This document shows, piece by piece, positions 48,703 to 57,466 of a DNA stretch of 64,000 nucleotides. Both the position numbers and the translations under genes were made by a program. Position 1 is the first letter of the stretch, and each line of letters opens with the position of its first letter. The notes beneath the pieces were generated by a model. That model ran no database searches, was not told where the DNA came from, and saw only the letters and a program-made list of their open reading frames with translations. This DNA comes from Cupriavidus neocaledonicus (GTDB lineage Bacteria > Pseudomonadota > Gammaproteobacteria > Burkholderiales > Burkholderiaceae). Location: contig NZ_AQUR01000103.1 of NCBI RefSeq assembly GCF_000372525.1, positions 62,001 through 126,000 on the forward strand, written 5' to 3'.

Positions 48703-49545
48703 ATGGACTTCAGGACTATCCTGGTCGACCTCAGCGAAGACGCTGCCCGGTCCGCGCGCATTGAAACCGCGGCACACCTTGCCGCAAGGTCCGGCGGCAC
48801 CGTGGTCGGCCTGACCGCAACGGGGACGCACCTGGAACCCTTCCGCGGCGCAGGCGAGGGAGCCGGGCAATACGCCGCGCTCTCCGCCAGCCATATGCAG
48901 GCCCTGGCAGACGCGCACAGGAACGCACTCGACACGCTCGCGCGGCAGGTGTCGCCCGGCATTGCCACGCGGCACGTCGTGGTCACGGCGGAATCCGGCT
49001 GGGCGCTGGCCGACGAGGGACGCTTCGCCGATCTCGTGCTGCCGGCACCCCCCTCCGCGCCGGCCGATGTGCCGGGCCTGCTGGCCGGGGTTGCCGAGTA
49101 TGCGATGCTCAACGCCGGCCGGCCCATCCTGCTGGTACCCGGCGATCCGGTCCCGCGCATTGGCGGCCATATCGCCATCGCCTGGAACGGCGGCCGCGAG
49201 GCCGCGCGGGCGGTAGCCGACGCACTGCCCTGGCTGGTGCATGCCAGTACCGTCTCGGTGCTGATCGTCAGCGCCGGCAAGCGCGACGCCGACGCCGAGG
49301 CAGACGGTTTCGTTGCCAGCGCGGACCGGCTGACCGCCTGGCTGCTCGCGCATGGCATTGATGCGGCAGTACTGGCCCGCGAGGGCGACCCGGACCACGT
49401 GTTGCCCGCACTGGCCAGCGAGATCCACGCGGACCTCCTGGTCGCCGGCGGCTATGGTCGCTCGCGGCTGCGCGAACTGGTGCTGGGCGGAACCACCCGT
49501 GTCTTGCTGCGGCAGTCGGCCTTGCCGGTGTTCATGTCGCATTAG
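48703..49545 (+). CDS. Tandem universal stress protein
   Basis: This 280-residue protein has two Usp domains. The first, MDFRTILVDLSEDAARSARIETAAHLAARSGGTVVGL, covers residues about 1-140. The second covers about 150-280 (HIAIAWNGGREAARAVADALPWL), with the ATP-binding motif LLVAGGYGRSRLRELVLGGTTRVLLRQSALPVFMSH intact only in the C-terminal domain. It is divergent from the single-domain uspA gene, in a 386-base region holding two FNR-like boxes. The most likely start, ATG 48703, is preceded by an ACCATC context without a strong ribosome site. The start is set by homology. Confidence 0.82.
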   Translation: MDFRTILVDLSEDAARSARIETAAHLAARSGGTVVGLTATGTHLEPFRGAGEGAGQYAALSASHMQALADAHRNALDTLARQVSPGIATRHVVVTAESGWALADEGRFADLVLPAPPSAPADVPGLLAGVAEYAMLNAGRPILLVPGDPVPRIGGHIAIAWNGGREAARAVADALPWLVHASTVSVLIVSAGKRDADAEADGFVASADRLTAWLLAHGIDAAVLAREGDPDHVLPALASEIHADLLVAGGYGRSRLRELVLGGTTRVLLRQSALPVFMSH

Positions 49546-49572
49546 GCCGGCATGAGCCGGCCTGCAATCGGC

Positions 49573-49947
49573 TTACGCGTCGGGCGCGTGGCAGACCACC
49601 TCGATATTGTGCTCGTCAGGTCCGATGACGAACGCCGCATAGTAGTTGGCGTGGTAGTGCGGACGCAGCCCTGGTCCGCCATTGTCCGTGGCCCCCGCGG
49701 ATAGCGCCGCGCGGTGGAAGGCGTCGACCTGCTGCCGGCTCTCGGCGGTAAACGCGAGGTGCAGGTGCGCGGGCTTCTCGTCGGTCTGGAACAGGCACAA
49801 CGACGCCTTGCCCTTTCCGCTGAGCTCGACACCGTAGGCCGGCGGCCCCTCCGCGACCACCGCCAGACCGAGCGGCTCCAGCGCCTTGAGGAAAAATGCC
49901 TTGCTTGCTGCATAGTCGCTGACGCCGAATTTGACGTGGTCAAACAT
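49573..49947 (-). CDS. VOC-superfamily glyoxalase-like protein
   Basis: This 124-residue protein is a single-domain vicinal-oxygen-chelate fold: MFDHVKFGVSDYAASKAFFLKALEPLGLAVV, then LHLAFTAESRQQVDAFHRAALSAG, ending YYAAFVIGPDEHNIEVVCH. Putative metal ligands are His4 in the first strand, His in LHLAF and Glu in NIEVVCH, the usual H-H-E-like set. The substrate is not identifiable. The gene is convergent with the tandem Usp gene and followed upstream by the isochorismatase-like gene on the same strand (61 bases apart), which may be co-transcribed. Confidence 0.82.
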   Translation of the reverse strand: MFDHVKFGVSDYAASKAFFLKALEPLGLAVVAEGPPAYGVELSGKGKASLCLFQTDEKPAHLHLAFTAESRQQVDAFHRAALSAGATDNGGPGLRPHYHANYYAAFVIGPDEHNIEVVCHAPDA

Positions 49948-50007
49948 GGGTTCTCCTCAGTCGTTTTGTGTGCCCGCGTTGCGCCTGCTGCCGGAGGACG
50001 GTGACTC

Positions 50008-50583
50008 TCAGCCAAGCAGTGCCAAGGCGTCAGCGAGCGACAGCACCGTGGTGCGCGAATCGAACGCCGTGGCAAACAGATGGTCGTGCACGACCTGGTC
50101 GGGGTCGTAGCAGCAATCCTTGACCGTGAACAGGCGGAAATCCGCATCGCTCGCATACGCCACCGACGACAGCACCACGCCGGTCGAGGCAATGCCCACC
50201 ATCAGCAGGGTATCGATGCCCTGCGCGGACAGTCGTACCTGCAGGTCGGTACCAAAGAACACGCTGGCGCGATGGGCGATGACCAGCGGTTCACTGTCCC
50301 GCCGCCCAAGTTCGGGCGAGACCTGGTCGTCGACGAACAGCCCCAGGCGCTTGATGCCCTGCCCATTGCGGTTCAACGGGCTGACTTCCGGATAGCCCGG
50401 GCTGAAATGGATCTTGGCGAAATAGACGCCGACACCCCGCGAACGCGCGGCGTCGCACAGCTTGCGCGTATTGGCTAGCAAGGTGGGGGCGACGCAGGGG
50501 AAGAGGTTCAGGATGTCGGTCTGGTAGTGCATGACTACCAGAGCGGTTTGCGATGGGACGACAGGCGGGATCGTGACGGTCAT
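50008..50583 (-). CDS. Isochorismatase-superfamily hydrolase without the catalytic cysteine
   Basis: The protein is 191 residues from ATG 50583; upstream alternatives are at 50610 and 50649. The isochorismatase-like fold shows ALVVMHYQTDILN with the conserved Asp in the first loop, and VYFAKIHFSPG. In the usual nucleophile segment, however, the sequence reads LLMVGIASTGVVLSSVAYASD, with no Cys where cysteine hydrolases have one. A Lys and CC appear later (FTVKDCCYDPD). True isochorismatases of the EntB/PhzD type also lack this Cys (they use Asp and Lys). It may be a non-amidase hydrolase, or an inactive homologue. Confidence 0.75.
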   Translation of the reverse strand: MTVTIPPVVPSQTALVVMHYQTDILNLFPCVAPTLLANTRKLCDAARSRGVGVYFAKIHFSPGYPEVSPLNRNGQGIKRLGLFVDDQVSPELGRRDSEPLVIAHRASVFFGTDLQVRLSAQGIDTLLMVGIASTGVVLSSVAYASDADFRLFTVKDCCYDPDQVVHDHLFATAFDSRTTVLSLADALALLG

Positions 50584-50788
50584 GCTGTGCGTACCGGCGT
50601 GGTTTTCCATGCGAGGTGGGCGGCGGGCCGGATCGCCTGATCCACGCATCGATGGATGGCGACAAGGCTGGCTACAGAATGAAGACCGACTCTATCACGG
50701 CAATCGGGGCAGGTTCCGGTCGCGTTCCGAGCTGCCATATGCCATGTCAAACATAAGCAGGGCCACATCCGCGCTTGCTGACACAATC

Positions 50789-50807
50789 AGGAATCATTAT
50801 CATTTCC
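50789..50807. promoter_or_regulatory. Fur box upstream of the TonB receptor
   Basis: On the minus strand this reads GGAAATGATAATGATTCCT. It matches 13 of 19 positions of the Fur consensus and contains two AATGAT hexamers. It is 51 bases upstream of the receptor start, in an AT-rich promoter zone. Confidence 0.7.
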
Positions 50808-50857
50808 GGTTTTTGTTACAAATCATTAAAGCCCTCGCGCGAGCGCCTGCTGCCACC

Positions 50858-53081
50858 ATGCCATCCGTTCCGGTCACCTCTATCCGCTTCGCTCTTCGTC
50901 CCCGCCCGCTGTCCCTGCTGATCTGTGCCATCGCTGGCACGCTGCCGCTTGTCTCCGCCGCCCAGGCCCAGGCCTCGGCCGCATCGGTGGAAGCGGGCAG
51001 CCTGAATGCCGTGGAGGTGCGGGTCGACCGTATCAAGAGCGACCTGGTCAACCCGATGCGGCAGGTCACGGTGATCGAGCGCGAGGAACTGGACGAGCTG
51101 CGCACGGGTTCGACCAACCTTGCCACCATGCTGAGCAAGGTCATTCCGGGCATGGCCGATTCGAGCCGCACGGTGACGGATTTCGGCCAGACGCTGCGCG
51201 GGCGCAGTGCGCTGGTGCTGGTCGACGGCATCCCGCTGAACACCAACCGCGATTCGGCGCGCAACCTGGCCACCATCGATCCCAGCAATATCGAGCATCG
51301 AGGTGCTGCGCGGCAGCAGCGCGCTCTACGGGGCGGGCGCCAGCGGCGGCATCATCTCGATCACCACGCGCCAGGCCGGCGGGCCGCCGAGCGCGGATAC
51401 CACGGTGACGCTGGGCACGCCGCTGACACGCCTGAGCAAGGAAGGGCTGAGCGCCAACGTGCAGCAGCATTTTTCCGGCAGCCAGGGCCCGATCGACTAT
51501 GCCTTCCACCTGGGCGCGCAGCGCATCGGCAGCCCCTACGATGCCGAAGGCCACCGCATTGCGCCGGAGCCCAGCCAGGGCGATCTCTTCGATGCCAACG
51601 TCTACAACCTGAGCGGCAAGCTGGGCTGGCGCATCGACGGCCAGCAGCGGCTGCAGCTGAGCGTCAGCCGCTACCAGGCGAAGCAGAACACCGACTATGC
51701 CTCCGATCCGTCGGTCGCCCGGGCACCGGCCGGCTCCACCGCCGCGCGCGCCATTCGCGGCCTGCAGCTGGAGAACCAGAACGAGCTGCGCAATACCGTG
51801 GTCAACCTGGACTACCAGCACCAGGACCTGTTCGGCAGCACGGTATCGAGCCAGTTCTACTACCGCGACTATTTCACGCGTTTCCCGCCCTTCGATGCGC
51901 GCGCGGTGGCCACGCGCGGCGGCAATGTCGACCAGATCAGCCAGAACAGCGACGTCTTCGGCGGGCGCCTGACCATCAGCACGCCGCTGGGCCAGGCCAA
52001 GGCCACCAAGCTGCTGTGGGGCGCCGACTACAACCAGGAGCGCAGCGACATGCCGCTGGACCTGTTCGACCCGCGCGCCTACGACAGCAGTGGCGGGCTG
52101 GTCTTCAACCGCATCGGCACGGCCACCTATATGCCGCCGCTGACCACGCGCAGTGGCGGCATCTTCGGCCAGCTGCAGCACAAGTTCAGCGAGCAGTGGT
52201 CGGCCGAGGGCGGCCTGCGCTACGAGCGCGCCAGCGCCAGCTTCGATGACTTCGTGCCGCTGTCGCAATCGCGCGTCAGCAATCCGGCCACGGTCAAGGG
52301 CGGCACGGTCGACTATGGCGCCTGGCTGTTCAACCTGGGCGCGGCCTATGCGCCGGTCAAGGGCCAGGAGTTCTATGCCTCGTTCAGCCAGGGCTTCCAG
52401 CTGCCGGACATCGGCCTGCAGATCCGCAATGCGCGCGCCGGCTTCGATATCAATTCGTCCAGCCTGGATCCGGTCAAGACCAACAACTATGAGGTGGGCT
52501 GGCGCGGCGCGCTGGGCAATACGCTGGCGAGCGTGGCGCTGTTCTACACCACGTCCAAGCTTGGCGACGTGCAGAGCTTCAACAACGGCCTGATCCTGAC
52601 CCGCACCGAGGAGCGCATCGCGGGCGTGGAAGCGGCCGCCGACTACCGTTCGGACGACGAGCGCTGGGGCGCGGGCGGCACCATCACCTGGATCAACGGA
52701 CGCGAACGGCCGCAAGGCAGCGCGTCCTTCCAGGACATGACCGGGTACCGAATTCCGCCGCTCAAGCTCACGGCCTACCTGCAGTTCCGGCCCGTGAGCC
52801 AGTGGAGCAACCGCGTGCAGCTGAGCTACTACGCCAGCCGCGATTACCGGCTCAACGGGCAGAACAGCTTCGGCCGGCGCGAGGTCAGCAGCTATACCAC
52901 CGTGGACCTGATCAGCCGCTATGAACTGACGCGCAAGGACACCATCACGGTCGGCATCGAGAACCTGTTCAACCGCAACTACTACCCGCTGTACAGCCAG
53001 CTGCTGCGCAACAGCAACAACACCAGCCGGCTGCCGGCACCGGGCATCACGCTGACGGCGATGTACCAGCACCGCTGGTAA
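50858..53081 (+). pseudogene. TonB-dependent siderophore receptor, interrupted by a frameshift
   Basis: The gene encodes a TonB receptor of about 740 residues in two frames. The first frame (50858-51295) has a signal peptide (LSLLICAIAGTLPLVSAAQAQA) and the plug (ELRTGSTNLATMLSKVIPGMADSSR, LVLVDGIPLNT, IDPSNIE). The second frame (51297-53081) continues with VLRGSSALYGAGASGGIISITTR and the full barrel, ending VGIENLFNRNYYP and TLTAMYQHRW. At position 51296 the frames are offset by one base. An expected NIE(R)IEVLRG would need two more bases or one fewer. The C-terminal aromatic residue is intact. It resembles hydroxamate/citrate-type siderophore receptors. A Fur box lies upstream. A sequencing error at a GCGC run is possible. 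Confidence 0.85.
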
Positions 53082-53130
53082 GCGCGGCCCGGCGTGGCTG
53101 GCGGCGCTTGCGGTCCGCCAGCCCGCGGCC

Positions 53131-53232
53131 TTAATCGAGCGTGATCTTGCCCGCCTTGACGATCTGCGCGTACCGCTTCGTATCGCGCTCGATCAGCTTG
53201 CGCAATTCCCCGGGCGTCCCGCGCACCGGAAC
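53131..53232 (-). pseudogene. C-terminal remnant of a Bug/TctC receptor gene
   Basis: Reading on the minus strand, about 33 residues (GTPGELRKLIERDTKRYAQIV then KAGKITLD, stop) match the typical C-terminus of Bug receptors. The upstream part of the frame (from about 53233) loses all resemblance and runs into the MipA/OmpV gene. This is a truncated relic, possibly left by a rearrangement that brought the receptor and outer-membrane genes together. Confidence 0.6.
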
Positions 53233-53290
53233 GGCGGCCGAACCACGTCCAATGTGCGATAGCCGAACCAGGCTGGCTGCGCGCCGATCG

Positions 53291-54163
53291 TCAGAATTCG
53301 TAGTTGACCGACAGGTCGAACACCGCGTTGGTGCGCTTGCGCGTGATCGGGCTGTCGGCCGCATCGCCCGTCAGCTGCGACACGGCCACGTCTGAGCTGG
53401 CAAACCAGTGTTTGGCGAAGTACCACACCGAGGTTACGCCGAAGCCGTATGACTTGATCCCGCCGCGCGCGTGGTATTGGGGCCGGCCGGCGCGCGCCTG
53501 CGCCGCGCTGACGCCGTACCAGGCATTCATGTAGCGCGAGTCGGCCAGCGTGACGGTGGGACCGGCGAACCAGAAGAATTTCTCCGAGCTGCCGGGCAGC
53601 GGCATATAGGCGCCGATGTCGCCGATCCAGCCGTCGCTGCCGCCCAGGCTGCGGCGTGCGTCGATGCGCAGCACCAGCGGAAACTCCTTCGACACCGCGT
53701 ATTCGGCGAACAGCTTGCCTTCCGGCGCCGGATTGATATTGCCCATGCCGTCCAAATGGGGCGAGTCTTCCTGCCCGCGCCGGCCCAGGTTGTAGGTGAG
53801 GGCGATGCCGGCGCGCCAGTTCCTGCCGCGCAGCAGGTTCACGCCCAGCCCTTCGCCGATCGAGGCAAAGGCCAGGTCGCGGTAGCGGATATCGATGCTG
53901 GGACCGCCGATCACGATGTACTCGGACGAACCGTCGTAGCGCGGCCGCAGCATGGCGGCGGCGCCAAGCCGGACCTGCCAGTCGGGGATGTCGTCCTGGA
54001 ACAGCTTCTGCAGCGGAATGCCGGCGGAGAACTGCCATTCGGCCAGCGGTGCCGGCGTCTGGGCGCTGGCCCCGCCGGCGCCCAGCAGCGCGCCGGCGGC
54101 CAGCAGCAGGGCGATGCACGAGGAAGTGCGCGGTGGAATTCGCTCGGTCACGGCAGCCTCCAT
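53291..54163 (-). CDS. MipA/OmpV-family outer-membrane protein
   Basis: The protein is 290 residues from ATG 54163. It has a signal peptide (SSCIALLLAAGALLGAGGASA), then a beta-barrel of the MipA/OmpV family. The pattern YDGSSEYIVIGGPSIDIRYRDLAFASIGEGLGVNLL, WRAGIALTYNLGRR, FPLVLRIDARRSLGGSDG and the terminal Phe (VFDLSVNYEF) are typical. MipA in E. coli scaffolds murein synthesis; many homologues are uncharacterised outer-membrane proteins. The start at ATG 54163 is assigned because the upstream segment has no signal-like features. It overlaps no neighbour. Fifty-eight bases separate its stop from the Bug remnant. Confidence 0.83.
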   Translation of the reverse strand: MEAAVTERIPPRTSSCIALLLAAGALLGAGGASAQTPAPLAEWQFSAGIPLQKLFQDDIPDWQVRLGAAAMLRPRYDGSSEYIVIGGPSIDIRYRDLAFASIGEGLGVNLLRGRNWRAGIALTYNLGRRGQEDSPHLDGMGNINPAPEGKLFAEYAVSKEFPLVLRIDARRSLGGSDGWIGDIGAYMPLPGSSEKFFWFAGPTVTLADSRYMNAWYGVSAAQARAGRPQYHARGGIKSYGFGVTSVWYFAKHWFASSDVAVSQLTGDAADSPITRKRTNAVFDLSVNYEF

Positions 54164-54255
54164 GAATAGCGGGCGCAGGGCCCGTGGGCGACATCTTTCC
54201 ACCGGATCGCCGCCTGCGCAACCACTGGCGCGGCCCGGCGATGAGTGCCGGGCGT

Positions 54256-56463
54256 TCAGTCCAGCAGCTTGTCCAGCGTGATCGGCAACTCGCGCACGCG
54301 CCGGCCGGTGGCGTGGTACACGGCATTGGCAATGGCCGCGGCCACGCCGACGATGCCGATCTCGCCGATGCCCTTGGTGCCGAGCGCGTTGATATGCGGA
54401 TCGTCCTCGTCCACCACCGTGACCTCGATGGCGCCGATGTCGGCATTGACCGGCACGTGGTACTCGGCCAGGTTGGCATTGGCGACGCGCCCGGTGGCCA
54501 GGTCCAGCTCAGTCTTCTCGTGCAGCGCCATGCCGATGCCCCAGACGATGCCGCCCATCAGCTGGCTGTGCGCGGTCTTGCGGTTCAGCAGCCGGCCGGC
54601 GCCGTAGCTGGCAACGACGCGGTGGACGCGGATTTCGCCCAGCTCCGGGTCGACGCGGACTTCGGCAAAGACGGCGCCGAAGGCGTGCATGGAATACGCC
54701 TGGCGCTCCTTGCCGGGCTTGGTGGTGGCGCGGGCTTCGAGCGCACGGCCGCCTGCGCGCCGGATCGGCGCGCAGGCGGGTTCGCGCCGCGCCGGATCCG
54801 AGCGGCACTGCAGCCAGCCATCGACGATCTCGACGTCCTCCACCGGCGCGCCAGCCAGCGGCGAGGCGGTATCGGCCACGGCCTGGCGGATCAGGCGCTG
54901 CCGTGCCGCCTCGGCCGCCTGCTGCACGGCGGGCGCGACGCTGGCCACGGACTGCGAGCCGCCCGACACCGGCGCCTCGGGGAAGGCCGTGTCGCCCAGT
55001 TCAAGGCGGACTTGTGCTGGCGGCAGGCCCAGCGCATCGGCGGCGACCTGCGTCATCACCGTATAGGTGCCGGTGCCAAGGTCCTGCGAGCCCGTGCGCA
55101 CCAGCGCCGTGCCGTCCGGCAGCAGGCGCACCAGCGCGCTGGCGGGCGAGCGGTAGGTGGGATAGGTGGCGGTGGCCATGCCCAGTCCCACCAGCTTGCC
55201 GTCGGCGTGCATCGAGCGTGGGGCGGGATCGCGGCGGGCCCAGCCGAAGCGCTCGGCGGCGTCGCGATAGCATTCGCGCAGCGACTTGCTCGAGAACGGC
55301 AACTGCTTGTCCGGATCGGTGTCGGCGTGGTTGCGCAGGCGCAGCGCGACCGGGTCGAGGCCCAGCCGCTGCGCCAGTTCGTCGAGCGCGCACTCCAGCG
55401 CAAAGCTGCCCGGGGCTTCGCCCGGCGCGCGCATGAAGGTGGGCGTGCCGATGTCCAGCTCGACCAGCCGGTGGCTGGTCTGCACGTTGGCGCAGGCGTA
55501 GAGCCGGCGCGTGATCAGCGCGGCGGATTCGAGCCATTCCTCGATCGCCGAAGTGCATGCGCTCACGTCATGGCGTAGCGCGTGCAGCGTGCCATCCGCC
55601 GCCGCGGCGGCGACCACATGCTGCTCGGTCAGCGGACGCCCGCCCACCGGGCCGAACATCTGGGTCCGCTCCACCACCAGCCTGACCGGACGGCTGACCT
55701 GCCGCGCCCCCATCGCGGCCAGCACCACGTGCGACCATACCGAGCCCTTGCAGCCGAAGCCGCCGCCAACATAGGGGCAGATCACGCGCACCTTGTCGGC
55801 AGCGATGCCGAACGCGGCGGCGACCGCCTTGCGCACGCCGCTGACGTATTGCGTCGCGTCGTACAGGGTCAGCTGGTCGCCGTCCCATGCGGCGAGGGTG
55901 GCGTGCGGCTCCATCGGGCTGTGGCTTTCCATCGGCGTCGTGTAGACCGCGTCGATGACGGCCGCGGCGCCGCGCAGGCCCGCATCGGGGTCGCCGCGGC
56001 GGCTGTCGGCGTCTTCGTCCTCGTCAGGCTTGCGGGCCCGCGCACGCGCCTGCGCGAAGTCCAGCGTGGCATCGGCCTGTCGGTATTGCACCGGCAGGCA
56101 GTGCGCGGCGTCGCGGGCCTGCTCGAGCGTATCGGCCACCACCACCGCGATGGGCTGGTTGTTGTAGTGGACCGCGGTGTCCTGCAGCAGGCTCATGACA
56201 TGGCCGGCGGTGGGGATGTCCGCGGCCGCCTTGCCGCCCCGGGGCAGGTGCGGCGCGTTGAACGGCGTCAGCACCAGCCGCACGCCCGGCATCCGTTCGC
56301 ACGCGGCGGTGTCGATGGCGACGATCTCGCCGCGCGCGATGGCGCTGGTCACCATCACCGCATGGACCAGTCCCGGCAGGGTGTGGTCGGCGGTGTAGCG
56401 GGCGCGGCCGGTGACCTTCGGGATGCCGTCGACGCGGTCGAGCGGAGTGCCGGTTATGCTCAT
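54256..56463 (-). CDS. Molybdenum hydroxylase molybdopterin-binding subunit (cluster 2)
   Basis: This 735-residue catalytic subunit, with LDRVDGIPKVTGRARYTADH at the start, is a paralogue of the one at 24287-26566. It contains SHSPMEPHATLAAW, YVGGGFGCKGSVWSHVV, MRAPGEAPGSFALECALDEL, GGSQSVASVAPAVQQAAE and the catalytic-Glu motif KGIGEIGIVGVAAAIANA. Binding residues for Moco look intact. The substrate is not predictable, although the PaoB-like Fe-S motif in the partner subunit suggests aldehydes. It overlaps the FAD gene by four bases. The order Fe-S, FAD, Mo on the minus strand equals cluster 1. Confidence 0.92.
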   Translation of the reverse strand: MSITGTPLDRVDGIPKVTGRARYTADHTLPGLVHAVMVTSAIARGEIVAIDTAACERMPGVRLVLTPFNAPHLPRGGKAAADIPTAGHVMSLLQDTAVHYNNQPIAVVVADTLEQARDAAHCLPVQYRQADATLDFAQARARARKPDEDEDADSRRGDPDAGLRGAAAVIDAVYTTPMESHSPMEPHATLAAWDGDQLTLYDATQYVSGVRKAVAAAFGIAADKVRVICPYVGGGFGCKGSVWSHVVLAAMGARQVSRPVRLVVERTQMFGPVGGRPLTEQHVVAAAAADGTLHALRHDVSACTSAIEEWLESAALITRRLYACANVQTSHRLVELDIGTPTFMRAPGEAPGSFALECALDELAQRLGLDPVALRLRNHADTDPDKQLPFSSKSLRECYRDAAERFGWARRDPAPRSMHADGKLVGLGMATATYPTYRSPASALVRLLPDGTALVRTGSQDLGTGTYTVMTQVAADALGLPPAQVRLELGDTAFPEAPVSGGSQSVASVAPAVQQAAEAARQRLIRQAVADTASPLAGAPVEDVEIVDGWLQCRSDPARREPACAPIRRAGGRALEARATTKPGKERQAYSMHAFGAVFAEVRVDPELGEIRVHRVVASYGAGRLLNRKTAHSQLMGGIVWGIGMALHEKTELDLATGRVANANLAEYHVPVNADIGAIEVTVVDEDDPHINALGTKGIGEIGIVGVAAAIANAVYHATGRRVRELPITLDKLLD

Positions 56464-57458
56464 GCCGAAGCTCCTTGCGGGCCGCTGGCAACCTTCAGCG
56501 CCAGGGCGACGGCGCGCTGCGCCAGGCCGATCTTGAACGCGTTGTGCGCATACGGGTGCGCGCCGTCGAGCAGCAATCGCGCGGCGTCGGCCGCGCTGTG
56601 CGCACTTAGCGGCCGGCCCGCCAGGGCGCGTTCCGCCGCGGGCACGCGCCAGGGCTTGTGCGCCACGCCGCCCAGCGCCAGCCGGGCGCTGCGCACGAGC
56701 TTGCCGTCGAGTTCGAGCGCCGCGGCGACCGACACCAGGGCGAAGGCAAAGCTGGAGCGGTCGCGCACCTTCAGGTAGTGCGCATGGGCGGCGTAGGGCG
56801 AGGGTGGCAGGTCGATGGCGACGATCAGCTCGCCGGGCGCGAGCATGGTGTCGCATTGCGGGGTGTCGCCGGGCAGGCGATGGAAGTCGCCGATCGGGAT
56901 GCGGCGCTCGCCGGTGGTGGCGCGCACCACGATCACGGCCTCGAGCGCGGCCAGCGCCACGCACATGTCGGACGGATGCACGGCGATGCAATGCTCGCTG
57001 GCGCCGAGGATGGCATGGATGCGATTGATGCCGTCGCGCGCGCCGCAGCCCGAGCCGGGCTGGCGCTTGTTGCAGGCCGGGAAGCCCAGGTCATAGAAGT
57101 AATGGCAGCGGGTGCGCTGCAGCAGGTTGCCGCCCACCGTGGCCATATTGCGCAACTGTCCGGACGCCCCCGACAGCAGCGCCTGCGCCAGCAGCGGATA
57201 GCGTTCGCGCACCAGCGCGTGGTTGGCCGCATCGGTGTTGCTGGCCATCGCGCCCACGCGCAGGCCGCCGTCGGGCAGCGCCGTGACCTGGTCGAGCGGC
57301 AGGCGGCTGACATCGACCAGCAGCCGCGGCGCTTCCACGCCGGCCTTGACCAGGTCGAGCAGGTTGGTGCCGCCCGCCACATAGCGCGCGCCGGGCTGGC
57401 TTCCCAGGCGCATGGCCTCTTCGACCGAGCCCGGCCGTTCGTAAGCGAAAGAATTCAT
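56460..57458 (-). CDS. Molybdenum hydroxylase FAD subunit with extra Fe-S motif (cluster 2)
   Basis: The protein has 332 residues. It has the FAD loop YVAGGTNLLDLVKAG and ATVGGNLLQRTRC. The cysteines QRTRC-HYFYDLGFPACNKRQPGSGC have the PaoB-type arrangement for an extra [4Fe-4S] cluster. The C-terminal half (VAAALELDGKLVRSARLALGGVAHKPW) matches the cluster 1 subunit. It is eight bases downstream of the 2Fe-2S gene. It is 34 residues shorter than its cluster 1 paralogue, mainly in the first 60 residues. Confidence 0.92.
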   Translation of the reverse strand: MNSFAYERPGSVEEAMRLGSQPGARYVAGGTNLLDLVKAGVEAPRLLVDVSRLPLDQVTALPDGGLRVGAMASNTDAANHALVRERYPLLAQALLSGASGQLRNMATVGGNLLQRTRCHYFYDLGFPACNKRQPGSGCGARDGINRIHAILGASEHCIAVHPSDMCVALAALEAVIVVRATTGERRIPIGDFHRLPGDTPQCDTMLAPGELIVAIDLPPSPYAAHAHYLKVRDRSSFAFALVSVAAALELDGKLVRSARLALGGVAHKPWRVPAAERALAGRPLSAHSAADAARLLLDGAHPYAHNAFKIGLAQRAVALALKVASGPQGASA

Positions 57459-57466
57459 AGCCAGCC

